Assembly (NCBI GenBank): GCA_036821905.1 | Contig: DAISIR010000007.1 | Location: forward strand, 1-64,000 | From: Brooklawnia sp937867175 | GTDB taxonomy: Bacteria > Actinomycetota > Actinomycetes > Propionibacteriales > Propionibacteriaceae | DNA: 64,000 bases | Direction: 5' to 3' | The notes under the pieces: model-generated | The model's input: only the letters and a program-made list of their open reading frames with translations | Told to the model about the DNA's origin: nothing | The model's database searches: none | Program-made: the position numbers and the translations under genes | Part shown: positions 26,028 to 34,574 of the stretch, piece by piece | Layout of the letters: every line of letters begins with the position of its first letter | How positions within the stretch are numbered: position 1 is the first letter of the stretch

Positions 26028-27197
26028 TTACGCGGATTGGGCGGCGTCGGTCGTGGGCAGCCATTGCCCATGCCGCAAGACCCGCACCGGGCGCCAGTCG
26101 GCGTCCCAGACCACCAGGTCGGCGGATCGGCCGGGCAGCAACTGCCCGGCGTCCAAACCGAGGTAGCGGGCCGGCAGCGAGGTCGCCGCCTTCAACGCCT
26201 GCCGCCAATCAACCCCAGCCCGGATGCAGTTGCGCACTGCCGCGTCCAAGATCAGCGTCGATCCGGCGATGGCGCCGCCCTCGACCAGCCGGGCCACACC
26301 ATCGATCACCTGGACCGCCAGATCGCCGAGCATGTAGTCGCCGTCGGGCTGCCCGGCGGCGGCCATCGCGTCGGTGACCAGGACCACGCGGTCGCCGTAG
26401 CGCTTGATGGTCTCGGCTACCAGGTCGAGTTGGACGTGCACACCGTCCACGATCAGCTCCAGCCAGACGCGCTCGTCAGCGGCCAGCCCGAGGATCGGCC
26501 CGGGGTGCCGGTGGTGCAGCGGGGGCATCGCGTTGAACAAGTGGGTGGCGCCGGTGGCGCCTGCGTCGATCGCGGCCTGTGTGGTGGCCAGGTCGGCGTC
26601 GGTGTGCCCGATCGCGGGAACCACGCCGTGCTCGGCCAGCAGCCGGACGGCCTCGATGCCGTAATCCAGTTCAGGGGCCAGCGTGACCATCTTCACCGCG
26701 CTGCCCCGTCCATCGGGCAGGGCGGCGGCGTCCAGCAGCCGGACGACATCGGCCGGCTCTGGGGCGCGCAGCATCTCCAGCGGATGCGCACCCTTCTTGC
26801 CCGGCGCCAGCCACGGCCCCTCCAGGTGGACGCCCGCCAGCTCGCCGGCCGCCACCAGCGGGGTCAGCATGCGCAGCTGCCGCTCCAGCTCGTCCAGCGA
26901 CTGGCTGACCAGGGAGGCGATCATCGTCGTCGTGCCGTGCGCGCGGTGCAGTGCCAGCGCCGGCGCGGGATCGAGTCCGAACGCGGCCCCGCCGCCGCCG
27001 TGGCTGTGCACGTCGACCAGCCCGGGGGTGATCAGTTGGTTGCCGAGGTCGACCACTTCGGCCGAACCGGCGGCGGGCGCGTCCGGGCCGTAGTGCAGTT
27101 GGACGATCAGCCCGTCGGCGATCTCGATGCTGCCCGGCCCGCGGTCGGCGACGCCGTCGAAGATCCGGCCGCGGATGAGGCGTGGTGGGTTGTTCAT
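26028..27197 (-). CDS. nagA: N-acetylglucosamine-6-phosphate deacetylase
   Basis: Hydrolyses GlcNAc-6-P to GlcN-6-P and acetate in the cytosol. A 389-residue amidohydrolase with PGLVDVHSHGGGG, the metal-binding Glu in GVHLEGPW, His ligands in AIGHTDA and GATHLFNAMPPLHHRHPG, and the catalytic Asp in LVTDAMAAAG. Length matches the family. It overlaps the GntR regulator gene by 4 bases (ATGA) and is divergent from the sialic-acid operon, for which it provides the step after NanE. Confidence 0.95.
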   Translation of the reverse strand: MNNPPRLIRGRIFDGVADRGPGSIEIADGLIVQLHYGPDAPAAGSAEVVDLGNQLITPGLVDVHSHGGGGAAFGLDPAPALALHRAHGTTTMIASLVSQSLDELERQLRMLTPLVAAGELAGVHLEGPWLAPGKKGAHPLEMLRAPEPADVVRLLDAAALPDGRGSAVKMVTLAPELDYGIEAVRLLAEHGVVPAIGHTDADLATTQAAIDAGATGATHLFNAMPPLHHRHPGPILGLAADERVWLELIVDGVHVQLDLVAETIKRYGDRVVLVTDAMAAAGQPDGDYMLGDLAVQVIDGVARLVEGGAIAGSTLILDAAVRNCIRAGVDWRQALKAATSLPARYLGLDAGQLLPGRSADLVVWDADWRPVRVLRHGQWLPTTDAAQSA

Positions 27198-27916
27198 TGG
27201 TTCTCCTTGGTCGGTGCACGGTTGGCGACCGTGTCGAGAATGGTGAGCAGGGGCTCGTAGTGTTCGCGGACCGCCTGCTGGTAGCGCCGCAGGTCGCCGC
27301 TCAGACCCGCTTGCAGCAGTGCGACGTGGGCGTCCGCCGTCTCTTGCTGTGCTCGGGCGCTGGGGACGCCCAGCTGCGGGGCCAGTGAGCGGTGGATGTC
27401 CCAGAAGGCCGCGACCAGCTGGCCGTAGAGCTGGTTGCCCAGCCGTTCGGCCAGGTGCAGGTGGAAGCTGCGGTCGTGTTCGGCGAACGATTCGTTGCGA
27501 GCGGCACTGTCGACGATGGCGTCCACATCGGCCTGCAGCTCGGGGGCATTGGTGTCGGCGAGCCGTTCCACGATCTGGGGCGCCAGCGCCTGATCGAGGG
27601 CGGTGCGCACCTCAATGATCTCGCGCAGGCTCTGGAGGCCGTCCCCAGGCAGCAACACCCCACGGAAGACCATGCCTTCCACCAGCGGTTTGAGGCTGAG
27701 CTGCCCAACGAAGGTGCCGGTCCCGTGCCGCACCTCCAAGATGTCGAGCGCGGTCAGTGTGCGGACCGCCTCGCGGATGCTGGAGCGTGAGACGCCCAAC
27801 TCGACGACCAGTTCGGCCTCGGTGGGCATCAGATCGCCCGGCTCAAGTCCCCGAGCGCGAATCAGGTCTTTGATGGCATCACTTGCGTAACGGTTCGGCT
27901 CCGAACTCCTAACCAC
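27194..27916 (-). CDS. GntR/FadR-family regulator, probable sialic-acid (NanR-like) repressor
   Basis: A 240-residue regulator. The N-terminal winged helix (residues ~8-72) has PTEAELVVELGVSRSSIREAVRTLTALDILEVRHGTGTFV. The all-helical FCD domain occupies residues ~90-225, with histidines and acidic residues of the usual metal/ligand pocket. It is co-transcribed with nagA and divergent from the importer/nan operon, so it most likely controls the shared intergenic region in response to a sialic-acid pathway intermediate. The ligand is inferred from context only; other FadR-type regulators respond to various carboxylates. Confidence 0.8.
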   Translation of the reverse strand: MVRSSEPNRYASDAIKDLIRARGLEPGDLMPTEAELVVELGVSRSSIREAVRTLTALDILEVRHGTGTFVGQLSLKPLVEGMVFRGVLLPGDGLQSLREIIEVRTALDQALAPQIVERLADTNAPELQADVDAIVDSAARNESFAEHDRSFHLHLAERLGNQLYGQLVAAFWDIHRSLAPQLGVPSARAQQETADAHVALLQAGLSGDLRRYQQAVREHYEPLLTILDTVANRAPTKENQ

Positions 27917-27993
27917 GCTTGCTCCTTAAGGTAGATCTATGCCTATAATGGCACAACGTCAGACATCGGACGTCCGACATGTAGGAGAACAAG
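27917..27993 (+). promoter_or_regulatory. Divergent promoter/operator of the sialic-acid locus
   Basis: The 77-base gap has a perfect TATAAT at 27944-27949 facing the importer operon, with no clear -35 element at the right distance. Three palindromes surround it: CCTTAAGG (27924-27931), TAGATCTA (27932-27939) and TCGGACGTCCGA (27966-27977). The last lies downstream of the -10, where a repressor would block transcription. TAGGAGAA precedes the binding-protein ATG. The binding-site assignment is inference. Confidence 0.6.
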
Positions 27994-29625
27994 ATGCAGA
28001 ACTTCTCAATTCCTCAGGCATCCCGGCGTGGTTTCCTGACGGCCCTCGGCGCCATCGGTGCAGCCTCGGCTCTCGCGGCAAGCCTATCGGCCTGTGGTGG
28101 CGGCAGTGGCGGCACCAGCACCCAGACCTCCGCCGGTACCCCGGCCGGGGGCGGCGCCGCCAACGAGACTGGGACGATCACCGCCGCGATCAGCTACCAG
28201 CTGGGTACCAACGGCTACGACCCATTGACCACCACCGCGGCGCTCACCCAAGCGGTGAACTGGCACACTCTCGAGGGCCTGACCGAGCTCCATCCGGCCA
28301 CCCGTGAGTGCTACGCCGCGCTCGGCGCCGAGTTGCCCAAGAAGATCGACGACGAGACCTACGAGGTGACGTTGCGTGACGGCGCAGTCTTCACCGACGG
28401 GAACCCGGTCACCGCCGCCGACGTCGTGTTCAGCTTCGAGCGCGTGATGAACCCCGACAACAAGAGCCTGTTCTCCTCGTTCATCACCTTCATCGATTCG
28501 GTCACCGCCAAGGACGAGACCACCGTCACCATCAAGCTGAAGTACCCGTTCTCGCTGGTCGCCGAGCGCCTGGCCGTGGTGAAGATCGTTCCGCAGGCGG
28601 CCGTCGAGGCCGACCCGAAGGCCTTCGACCTGTACCCGGTCGGCTCGGGCCCCTACAAGATGACCGACAACAGCGCCAGCTCGCAGGTTGTCGTCTTCGA
28701 GCGCAACGACGCCTACAACGGCCCGATGCCGGCGCGCGCGGCCAAGATGGAGTGGCAGGTCATCCCGGACGACTCCACCCGCACCAACGCGCTCACCTCC
28801 AGCACCGTGCAGGCCATCGACTCGGTACCGGCCGCCAACCTGGCGACCCTCGCGCAGACCAAGACCGTGGCTGCCCAGCAGGGCTTCGGCCTGCTGTTCG
28901 CGATGTTCAACTGCGGCGCTGCCCCGATGGACAACGTGAAGAACCGCCAGGCCATCATGTACGCGCTGGACTACGAGAAGATCACCAAGACCGGCATGAG
29001 CGACCTGGCCACCCCGGCGACCAGCTTCGTCCAGAAGGAACATCCGGCCTACAACCCGGCCGCGGTCCAGTACCCGGAAGGTGGCGTGGCCAAGGCCAAG
29101 GAACTGCTCGCCGAGACCGGCCTGACCACCGTACGGTTGCTGGCCTCCAACCATGGCTGGTTCTCCGCGGTGCGTCCGATGATCAAGGAATCCTTGGAGG
29201 CTGCCGGGTTGACCGTCCAGTACGACGAGAAGGCATCGTCTGACGTCTACTCGACCATCGACGGCAACGTCGATGCCTTCGACATCGTCATCGCCCCCGG
29301 CGACCCGTCGGTCTTCGGTGACGACGCCGACCTGTTGCTGCGTTGGTGGTACGCCGGCGATACCTGGACCAATTCCCGGATGCACTGGAAGGGCCAGGAC
29401 TCCTACAACCAGGTGCAGGACCTGCTGGAGAAGGCGCAGCAGGCCACCGGCCAGGCCCAGAAGGATCTGTGGCACCAGACCTTCGACGTCATCTCCGAGA
29501 ATGTGCCGTTGTACCCGATCTTCCACCGCAAGACCCCCACCGCCTACGACGGCGAGACCTTGGTCGACTTCAAGCCGATCGCGGTCACCGGCCTGTCGTT
29601 CGTCGGCGTGGGTTCCACCAAGTAG
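27994..29625 (+). CDS. Dpp/Sat-type ABC transporter substrate-binding lipoprotein (probable sialic acid)
   Basis: A 543-residue family-5 extracellular solute-binding protein. The N-terminus combines a twin-arginine segment (SRRGFL, residues 10-15) with a lipobox LSAC (Cys34), so it is probably a Tat-exported lipoprotein. A Gly/Ser/Thr linker follows, then the SBP_bac_5 core, with VTAADVVFSFERVMNP and a VGSGPYKM motif. The family usually binds peptides. Its position ahead of nanA, nanK, nanE and a sialidase points to sialic acid or a sialyl-oligosaccharide, as in the SatABCD system of Haemophilus ducreyi and the corynebacterial sialic-acid importer. A strong hairpin follows the stop and may raise its level relative to the permeases. 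Confidence 0.85.
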   Translation: MQNFSIPQASRRGFLTALGAIGAASALAASLSACGGGSGGTSTQTSAGTPAGGGAANETGTITAAISYQLGTNGYDPLTTTAALTQAVNWHTLEGLTELHPATRECYAALGAELPKKIDDETYEVTLRDGAVFTDGNPVTAADVVFSFERVMNPDNKSLFSSFITFIDSVTAKDETTVTIKLKYPFSLVAERLAVVKIVPQAAVEADPKAFDLYPVGSGPYKMTDNSASSQVVVFERNDAYNGPMPARAAKMEWQVIPDDSTRTNALTSSTVQAIDSVPAANLATLAQTKTVAAQQGFGLLFAMFNCGAAPMDNVKNRQAIMYALDYEKITKTGMSDLATPATSFVQKEHPAYNPAAVQYPEGGVAKAKELLAETGLTTVRLLASNHGWFSAVRPMIKESLEAAGLTVQYDEKASSDVYSTIDGNVDAFDIVIAPGDPSVFGDDADLLLRWWYAGDTWTNSRMHWKGQDSYNQVQDLLEKAQQATGQAQKDLWHQTFDVISENVPLYPIFHRKTPTAYDGETLVDFKPIAVTGLSFVGVGSTK

Positions 29626-29638
29626 TCCCAACCAACCC

Positions 29639-29670
29639 GCCGGGGGGCGAGGACGCTCTCGCCCCCCGGC
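29639..29670 (+). other. Intercistronic stem-loop after the binding-protein gene
   Basis: A perfect 13-bp G+C-rich inverted repeat (29639-29651 and 29658-29670, loop GACGCT) starts 13 bases after the binding-protein stop. There is no T-tract on the plus strand, and the permease gene follows in the same orientation. It is therefore more likely an mRNA-stabilising or partially terminating hairpin than a full terminator. Confidence 0.75.
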
Positions 29671-29759
29671 CCCCGGCCCGCCTGGCCGTTCCGGTCGCCG
29701 TTCTGCGACCGTCATCCCTCGGACGCTGCCGTCCAATCACTTCGCAGGAGTAAACTTTC

Positions 29760-30725
29760 GTGTCCAACCTGATCCGCCTGCTCGGCCGCCGCTTGGTGAT
29801 GCTGCCGGTCATGGTGCTGGGCATCACGTTGCTGGTCTTCTTCGTGATGTCACTTTCAACCGCAGATCCTGCCCGCTTGGCGCTCGGGGAGAGCGCCGAC
29901 GCTGCCGCGCTCGATGCCTACCGTGAGTCGCGAGGCCTGAACGACCCGCTGCTGGTGCGCTACGGACGGTACCTAGCCGGCCTGGTGCGCCTCGACCTTG
30001 GTGAATCGTTCACCGGCGTACCGATCAGCGAGATGGTCTCGAAGGCGTTCCCCATCACTTTGCAGCTCACCTTCATCGGCCTGTTCATCGCCGTCACCAT
30101 CGCTTTGCTCCTCGGTGTGCTGGCCGCCCTCTACCGTGACCAGTGGCCCGACCAGGTCATCCGCATCTTCTCCATCGCCTGCCTGGCCACCCCGTCGTTC
30201 TGGCTGGCACTGCTGCTCATTCAGGCGTTCGGCAACATCCCCGGCGGCCTCGGCTGGTTCCCGGCGGTGGTCAGCGAGTGGGTCCCGTTCAGCCAAGATC
30301 CCGGCGCCTACCTGAATCAGATCTTCCTGCCGGCCTTCGCGCTCGGCATACCGGTGGCCGGTTCGCTGACCCGTGTCGTCCGCACCGCGATGGTCGAAGA
30401 ACTCGACCGCGACTACGTCCGCACCGCGATCGGTGCCGGCATCCCCAAGAGCGTCGTGGTCGGACGCAACGTCTTGCGCAACGCCCTGATCACCCCGCTC
30501 ACAGTGCTCGGTCTGCGGGTCGGCTACCTGATGGGTGGCGCCGTGGTCATCGAGATGATCTTCAACATCCAGGGCATGGGTCAGCTCATCTTCCAAGGCA
30601 TCACCCGTAACGACGTGAACATCGTGCAGGGCGTCACGGTCACCGTGGCGATCGCGTTCATCGTCATCAACCTCATCGTCGACCTGCTCTACGTGCTGGT
30701 CAATCCCAGGATTCGGAGCATCTGA
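29760..30725 (+). CDS. Dpp-type ABC transporter permease (DppB-like)
   Basis: A 321-residue inner-membrane permease with six predicted membrane segments. N-terminal LLGRRLVMLPVMVLGITLLVFFVM is the DppB/OppB signature. The cytoplasmic EAA-type loop reads DYVRTAIGAGIPKSVVVGRNVLRNALI. AGGAG lies 9 bases ahead of the GTG start. It overlaps the next gene by one base (TGATG), so the permeases are translationally coupled. Confidence 0.9.
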   Translation: MSNLIRLLGRRLVMLPVMVLGITLLVFFVMSLSTADPARLALGESADAAALDAYRESRGLNDPLLVRYGRYLAGLVRLDLGESFTGVPISEMVSKAFPITLQLTFIGLFIAVTIALLLGVLAALYRDQWPDQVIRIFSIACLATPSFWLALLLIQAFGNIPGGLGWFPAVVSEWVPFSQDPGAYLNQIFLPAFALGIPVAGSLTRVVRTAMVEELDRDYVRTAIGAGIPKSVVVGRNVLRNALITPLTVLGLRVGYLMGGAVVIEMIFNIQGMGQLIFQGITRNDVNIVQGVTVTVAIAFIVINLIVDLLYVLVNPRIRSI

Positions 30726-32791
30726 TGCTGTCGCCTGAAGCCAAGAAGAAGCTGTCCAACCCCGGTCTGCGGTTCGAAGGATTTCGCAGCCTGCCATTGG
30801 CGTCGAAAATCGCCATCTCCGTGCTCGGCCTGATCGTCCTGGCGGCGATCTTCGCACCCCTGATCGCACCCTACTCGCCCAACGCGTCCGGCCTGGTGCC
30901 CGCTGACATGACCGTCCAGCGCGAGATCGAGATCCAAGGTGTGGGCGTCCAACTGGTGCCCGACAATTCGATCGCCCCGAACTCGATGTTCTGGTTCGGC
31001 ACCGACGACGCCGGACGCGACCTGTTCTCGCGCGCCGTCTTCGGCGCCCGCGTCTCGCTGATCGTCGGCCTGTTCGCCACCGGGCTCGCGCTGCTGGTCG
31101 CGGCAGTGCTCGGCTCCATCGCCGCCACCGCAGGCCGGACCGTCTCCGAGATCATCATGCGCACCCTCGACATCATCATGAGCTTCCCGGGCATCGCCCT
31201 GGCTGCTGTGCTGGTGACTGCTTTGTCGAGCAGGCTGCCGATCCTGCCCGTGGTGATCATCTCGATCGCCTTCCTTTACGTGCCGCAGTTGACCCGGGTA
31301 GTGCGGGCCAATGTGCTCAGCCAATTCGGCGAGGACTACGTCTCGGCGTCCAAGGTGGTCGGTGCCCGTACGTGGTGGATTCTCGGCAAGCATGTGGCCC
31401 GCAACTGCGCGGCCCCGATCATGGTCTTCGCCACGGTGCTGGTCGCCGATGCGATCGTTTTCGAGGCGTCGCTGTCGTTCATCGGCGCCGGCATCACCTC
31501 GGTGAACACCCCCACCTGGGGAAACATGCTCTCCGAGGGCAAGATGCTGCTGCTGTCGGGGCATTGGTGGGTCACGTTCTTCCCCGGCCTGCTGATCCTG
31601 ATCACCACCCTCAGCCTGAACATTCTCGCCGAAGGCCTGACCGATGCGCTGGCGTCCCCACGCATCAAGACCCGGGTCAACGTGCAGGCCGACGAGGACG
31701 CGCTGAAGGGCGAGGACGCCTCGGCCGGCATCGTGGCCTCCTACGCCAGCCAGCGCGCCACGCTGGACTCCCGGCTGAGCGCGCTCGCCAGGGCCGAGGC
31801 GGCCCGCGGCGACCGGCTGGTCTACGCCACCCCGGACGCGGCGCCGCTGCTGGAGGTCAAGAACCTGTCCATCCAGTTCCCCGAAGCGCACGGCGAGGTC
31901 AACGTCGTCGACAATGTCAGCTTCAGCGTGCGTCCCGGCGAAACCATGGGTTTGGTCGGCGAATCCGGTTGCGGCAAGTCGATCACCTCGATGGCGATCA
32001 TGGGCTTGCTGCCGAAGACCGCGAAGCTGTCGGGCGAGATCTTGTTCAACGGGGTCGACCTGCTGAAACTCACCCCGCAGCAGCACAACGACTTGCGCGG
32101 CCACGAGATCGCGATGATCTACCAGGACGCGCTCAGCTCGCTGAACCCGTCGATGCTGATCAAGTCGCAGATGGCCCAGCTCACCAAGCGCGGCGGGCAG
32201 CGCACCGCCACCGAGCTGTTGGAGTTGGTGGGCCTCGATCCGGTCCGTACGCTGGCCAGCTACCCGCATGAGCTGTCGGGTGGGCAACGCCAACGCGTGC
32301 TGATCGCGATGGCCCTGACCCGCAACCCGAAGCTGGTGATCGCCGACGAGCCGACCACCGCGCTGGACGTCACCGTGCAGAAGCAGGTGATCGACCTGCT
32401 GAACTCGCTGCGCGAGAAGCTGGGCTTCGCGATGGTCTTCGTCAGCCACGACCTGGCGCTGGTCAGCTCGGTCTCGCACCGCATCACCGTGATGTACGCG
32501 GGTCAGGTGGTCGAGACCGGTCCGACCGAGGAGATCCTCACCGATCCGCGGCACGAATACACCCGCGGCCTGCTAGGTGCGGTCTTGTCGATCGAATCCG
32601 GTGCCGGACGACTGCACCAGGTGCCCGGTGTGGTGCCTTCGCCGCGTGAGTTCTTGCCCGGCGATCGCTTCGCCCCCCGGTCATCGCATCCCGGGATCGG
32701 ACGCGATACCCGGCCTGAGATGGCCGAGGTCGATCACACCGGCCACTTCTATGCCCGACATCTGGAACTGGTTGCTGAGGAGGGACGATGA
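30725..32791 (+). CDS. ABC transporter permease-ATPase fusion (DppC-DppD-like)
   Basis: A 688-residue fusion of two normally separate subunits. Residues 1-310 are a DppC-type permease with a GTDDAGRDLFSR motif and an EAA loop (DYVSASKVVGARTWWILGKHVARN). A ~60-residue charged linker follows. Residues ~375-688 are an ABC ATPase: Walker A GESGCGKS near 411, signature LSGGQRQRV near 517, Walker B LVIADEPTTALD near 540, plus the C-terminal oligopeptide-transporter extension. It pairs with the upstream permease and the downstream ATPase to give a complete two-permease, two-ATPase importer. The fusion is in frame throughout with no sign of a sequencing join. Confidence 0.9.
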   Translation: MLSPEAKKKLSNPGLRFEGFRSLPLASKIAISVLGLIVLAAIFAPLIAPYSPNASGLVPADMTVQREIEIQGVGVQLVPDNSIAPNSMFWFGTDDAGRDLFSRAVFGARVSLIVGLFATGLALLVAAVLGSIAATAGRTVSEIIMRTLDIIMSFPGIALAAVLVTALSSRLPILPVVIISIAFLYVPQLTRVVRANVLSQFGEDYVSASKVVGARTWWILGKHVARNCAAPIMVFATVLVADAIVFEASLSFIGAGITSVNTPTWGNMLSEGKMLLLSGHWWVTFFPGLLILITTLSLNILAEGLTDALASPRIKTRVNVQADEDALKGEDASAGIVASYASQRATLDSRLSALARAEAARGDRLVYATPDAAPLLEVKNLSIQFPEAHGEVNVVDNVSFSVRPGETMGLVGESGCGKSITSMAIMGLLPKTAKLSGEILFNGVDLLKLTPQQHNDLRGHEIAMIYQDALSSLNPSMLIKSQMAQLTKRGGQRTATELLELVGLDPVRTLASYPHELSGGQRQRVLIAMALTRNPKLVIADEPTTALDVTVQKQVIDLLNSLREKLGFAMVFVSHDLALVSSVSHRITVMYAGQVVETGPTEEILTDPRHEYTRGLLGAVLSIESGAGRLHQVPGVVPSPREFLPGDRFAPRSSHPGIGRDTRPEMAEVDHTGHFYARHLELVAEEGR

Positions 32792-33597
32792 GCCAGCACT
32801 CAACCCCCAGGAGGGAAACGCCCACCCTGGAACTGCGTGACGTCCACGTCACCCACAAAACCCGCACCGGCGGGCTGTTCAAGCAAGGCGAGGTACGTGC
32901 GGTCGACGGCGTCGACTTCGCCGTCAGCCGCGGCGAGACCGTCGGCATCGTCGGTGAATCCGGCTGTGGCAAGTCGACATTGGCCCGGGTGCTGGTCGGT
33001 CTGCAGCGGCCCACCAGCGGCGAGGTGCTCTTCCGCGGCCTCCCGTTGAAGTACAACGAACGGGCCCGGCGCGAGTTGGGACGCGCAGTCTCGGTCGTCT
33101 TCCAGGATCCGGCGACCGCCTTGAACCCGCGCATGATCGTCCGGGAGCAACTGCTCGACCCGCTGAAGGTACATGGCATCGGCACCCCGCAGGAGCGGGA
33201 GGACCGCGTCCGCAGGTTGCTGCAGCTGGTGGGCCTGCCGGCCTCGGCGCTTGAGGTGCTGCCTCGGCAGATCTCGGGCGGCCAGCGGCAGCGCGTCGCG
33301 ATCGCGCGGGCGCTCGCCCTGGAACCCGACATCGTGATCGCCGACGAACCGACCTCGGCCCTCGACGTCTCGGTGCGTGCCCAGGTGCTGAACCTGCTCA
33401 CCGACCTGAAGGACGAACTCGGCTTGGGCATGGTCTTCATCAGCCACGACATCTCGACGGTGCGTTACGTCTCAGACCGGATGGCCGTGATGAACGCCGG
33501 CAAGATCGTCGAGACCGGTCCGGCCGATGAGTTGTTCAACAACCCGCAGCACCCGTACACCCGCACCCTGCTGGGCGCGGTGCCGTCGCTCGTCTGA
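32788..33597 (+). CDS. Dpp-type ABC transporter ATPase (DppF-like)
   Basis: A 269-residue ATPase subunit. Walker A is GESGCGKSTL near residue 57, the signature ISGGQRQRV near 160 and Walker B DIVIADEPTSALD near 182, with a switch His in FISHD. The C-terminus stops right after PQHPYTRTLLGAVPSLV, so the long cysteine-rich extension of many peptide-transporter ATPases is missing. It overlaps the fusion gene by 4 bases (ATGA) and precedes nanA. Confidence 0.9.
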   Translation: MSQHSTPRRETPTLELRDVHVTHKTRTGGLFKQGEVRAVDGVDFAVSRGETVGIVGESGCGKSTLARVLVGLQRPTSGEVLFRGLPLKYNERARRELGRAVSVVFQDPATALNPRMIVREQLLDPLKVHGIGTPQEREDRVRRLLQLVGLPASALEVLPRQISGGQRQRVAIARALALEPDIVIADEPTSALDVSVRAQVLNLLTDLKDELGLGMVFISHDISTVRYVSDRMAVMNAGKIVETGPADELFNNPQHPYTRTLLGAVPSLV

Positions 33598-33649
33598 ACC
33601 ATCCAATTCTTCGTCAAACCATCTTCACAACCGCTCAGGAGAACTAACA

Positions 33650-34567
33650 ATGAGTCTTTTGCAGGGCATCGTCCCCCCGATCCTCACCCCCATGAACACC
33701 GACGGCGGGGTTGACTACGACAGCCTCGACCGACTGCTCGACCATCTGCTGGACGCCGGGGTGGACGGCATCTTCGCGATGGGTTCGTCCGGCCAGGTCG
33801 CCTACCTCACCGACGCCGAACGCGACGAGGTGATCGGACGCGTGCTGGCCCGGGTGGCTGGCCGGGTGCCGGTGGTCGCCGGCGTGGCCGATTTCACCGC
33901 CCGCCGGGTGATCGAGCAGGCGCGCCGTGCCGCGGACGCCGGGGTGGCCGCCGTGGTGGTGACCGCTCCGCTCTACGCGCTCAACGACACCGCCGAGATC
34001 GCCGACCATTTCCGGATGGTGGCCGCCGCAGTCGACGTCCCGGTGATCGCCTATGACGTGCCGGTGCGGGTGAAGACCAAGCTCGGCAATGACCTGGTCA
34101 TGCAGCTGGCGACCGAGGGCACCATCGCCGCGGTCAAGGATTCGTCCGGTGATGACGTCGGCTTCCGGCGACTGGCGGTGGCCAACCGGGCCGCCGGCCA
34201 TCCGATCGATCTGCTCTCGGGCCATGAGGTGATGTGTGACGCGATGGGCATGGCGGGCGCCGACGGGCTGGTGCCAGGCCTCGGCAACGTCGACCCGGCC
34301 GGGTATCTGCGCTTGTGGAAGGCAGTCCGGGCGGCGGATTGGGTGACGGCGCTGGCCGAGCAGAACCGGCTCAACAAGCTGATGGAGATCGCCTTCGTGC
34401 CGCAGGGCCGTTCGGGTGATGCCGGCGGTATCGGCGGGTTCAAGACGGCCCTCGAACTGCTCGGCGTCATCGACTCGGCCACCATGCCGGCGCCGCTCGC
34501 CCTGCTCAGCGACGCCGACCGGGACGCCATCCGCGCGATCCTGGTCGAGGTCGACCTGCTGAGCTGA
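33650..34567 (+). CDS. nanA: N-acetylneuraminate lyase (DapA/NanA family aldolase)
   Basis: Class I aldolase of the DHDPS/NAL superfamily that would split N-acetylneuraminate into ManNAc and pyruvate. Of 305 residues, the Schiff-base Lys is in AAVKDSSGD near 163 and the catalytic Tyr in VIAYDVPVR near 134. The carboxylate loop reads GSSGQ instead of the GSTGE of E. coli NanA or the GTTGE of DapA, so substrate assignment rests largely on context. The flanking nanK-like, nanE and sialidase genes make sialic acid much the best candidate. ATG 33650 has CAGGAGAAC upstream. Confidence 0.85.
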   Translation: MSLLQGIVPPILTPMNTDGGVDYDSLDRLLDHLLDAGVDGIFAMGSSGQVAYLTDAERDEVIGRVLARVAGRVPVVAGVADFTARRVIEQARRAADAGVAAVVVTAPLYALNDTAEIADHFRMVAAAVDVPVIAYDVPVRVKTKLGNDLVMQLATEGTIAAVKDSSGDDVGFRRLAVANRAAGHPIDLLSGHEVMCDAMGMAGADGLVPGLGNVDPAGYLRLWKAVRAADWVTALAEQNRLNKLMEIAFVPQGRSGDAGGIGGFKTALELLGVIDSATMPAPLALLSDADRDAIRAILVEVDLLS

Positions 34568-34574
34568 GCCGGCA

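Noticed and set aside
30689..32554. 621-codon frame antisense to the permease-ATPase fusion
   Set aside because: Low-complexity His/Gln/Arg/Gly composition with no family match, opposite a clear ABC gene; a typical high-GC antisense artefact.
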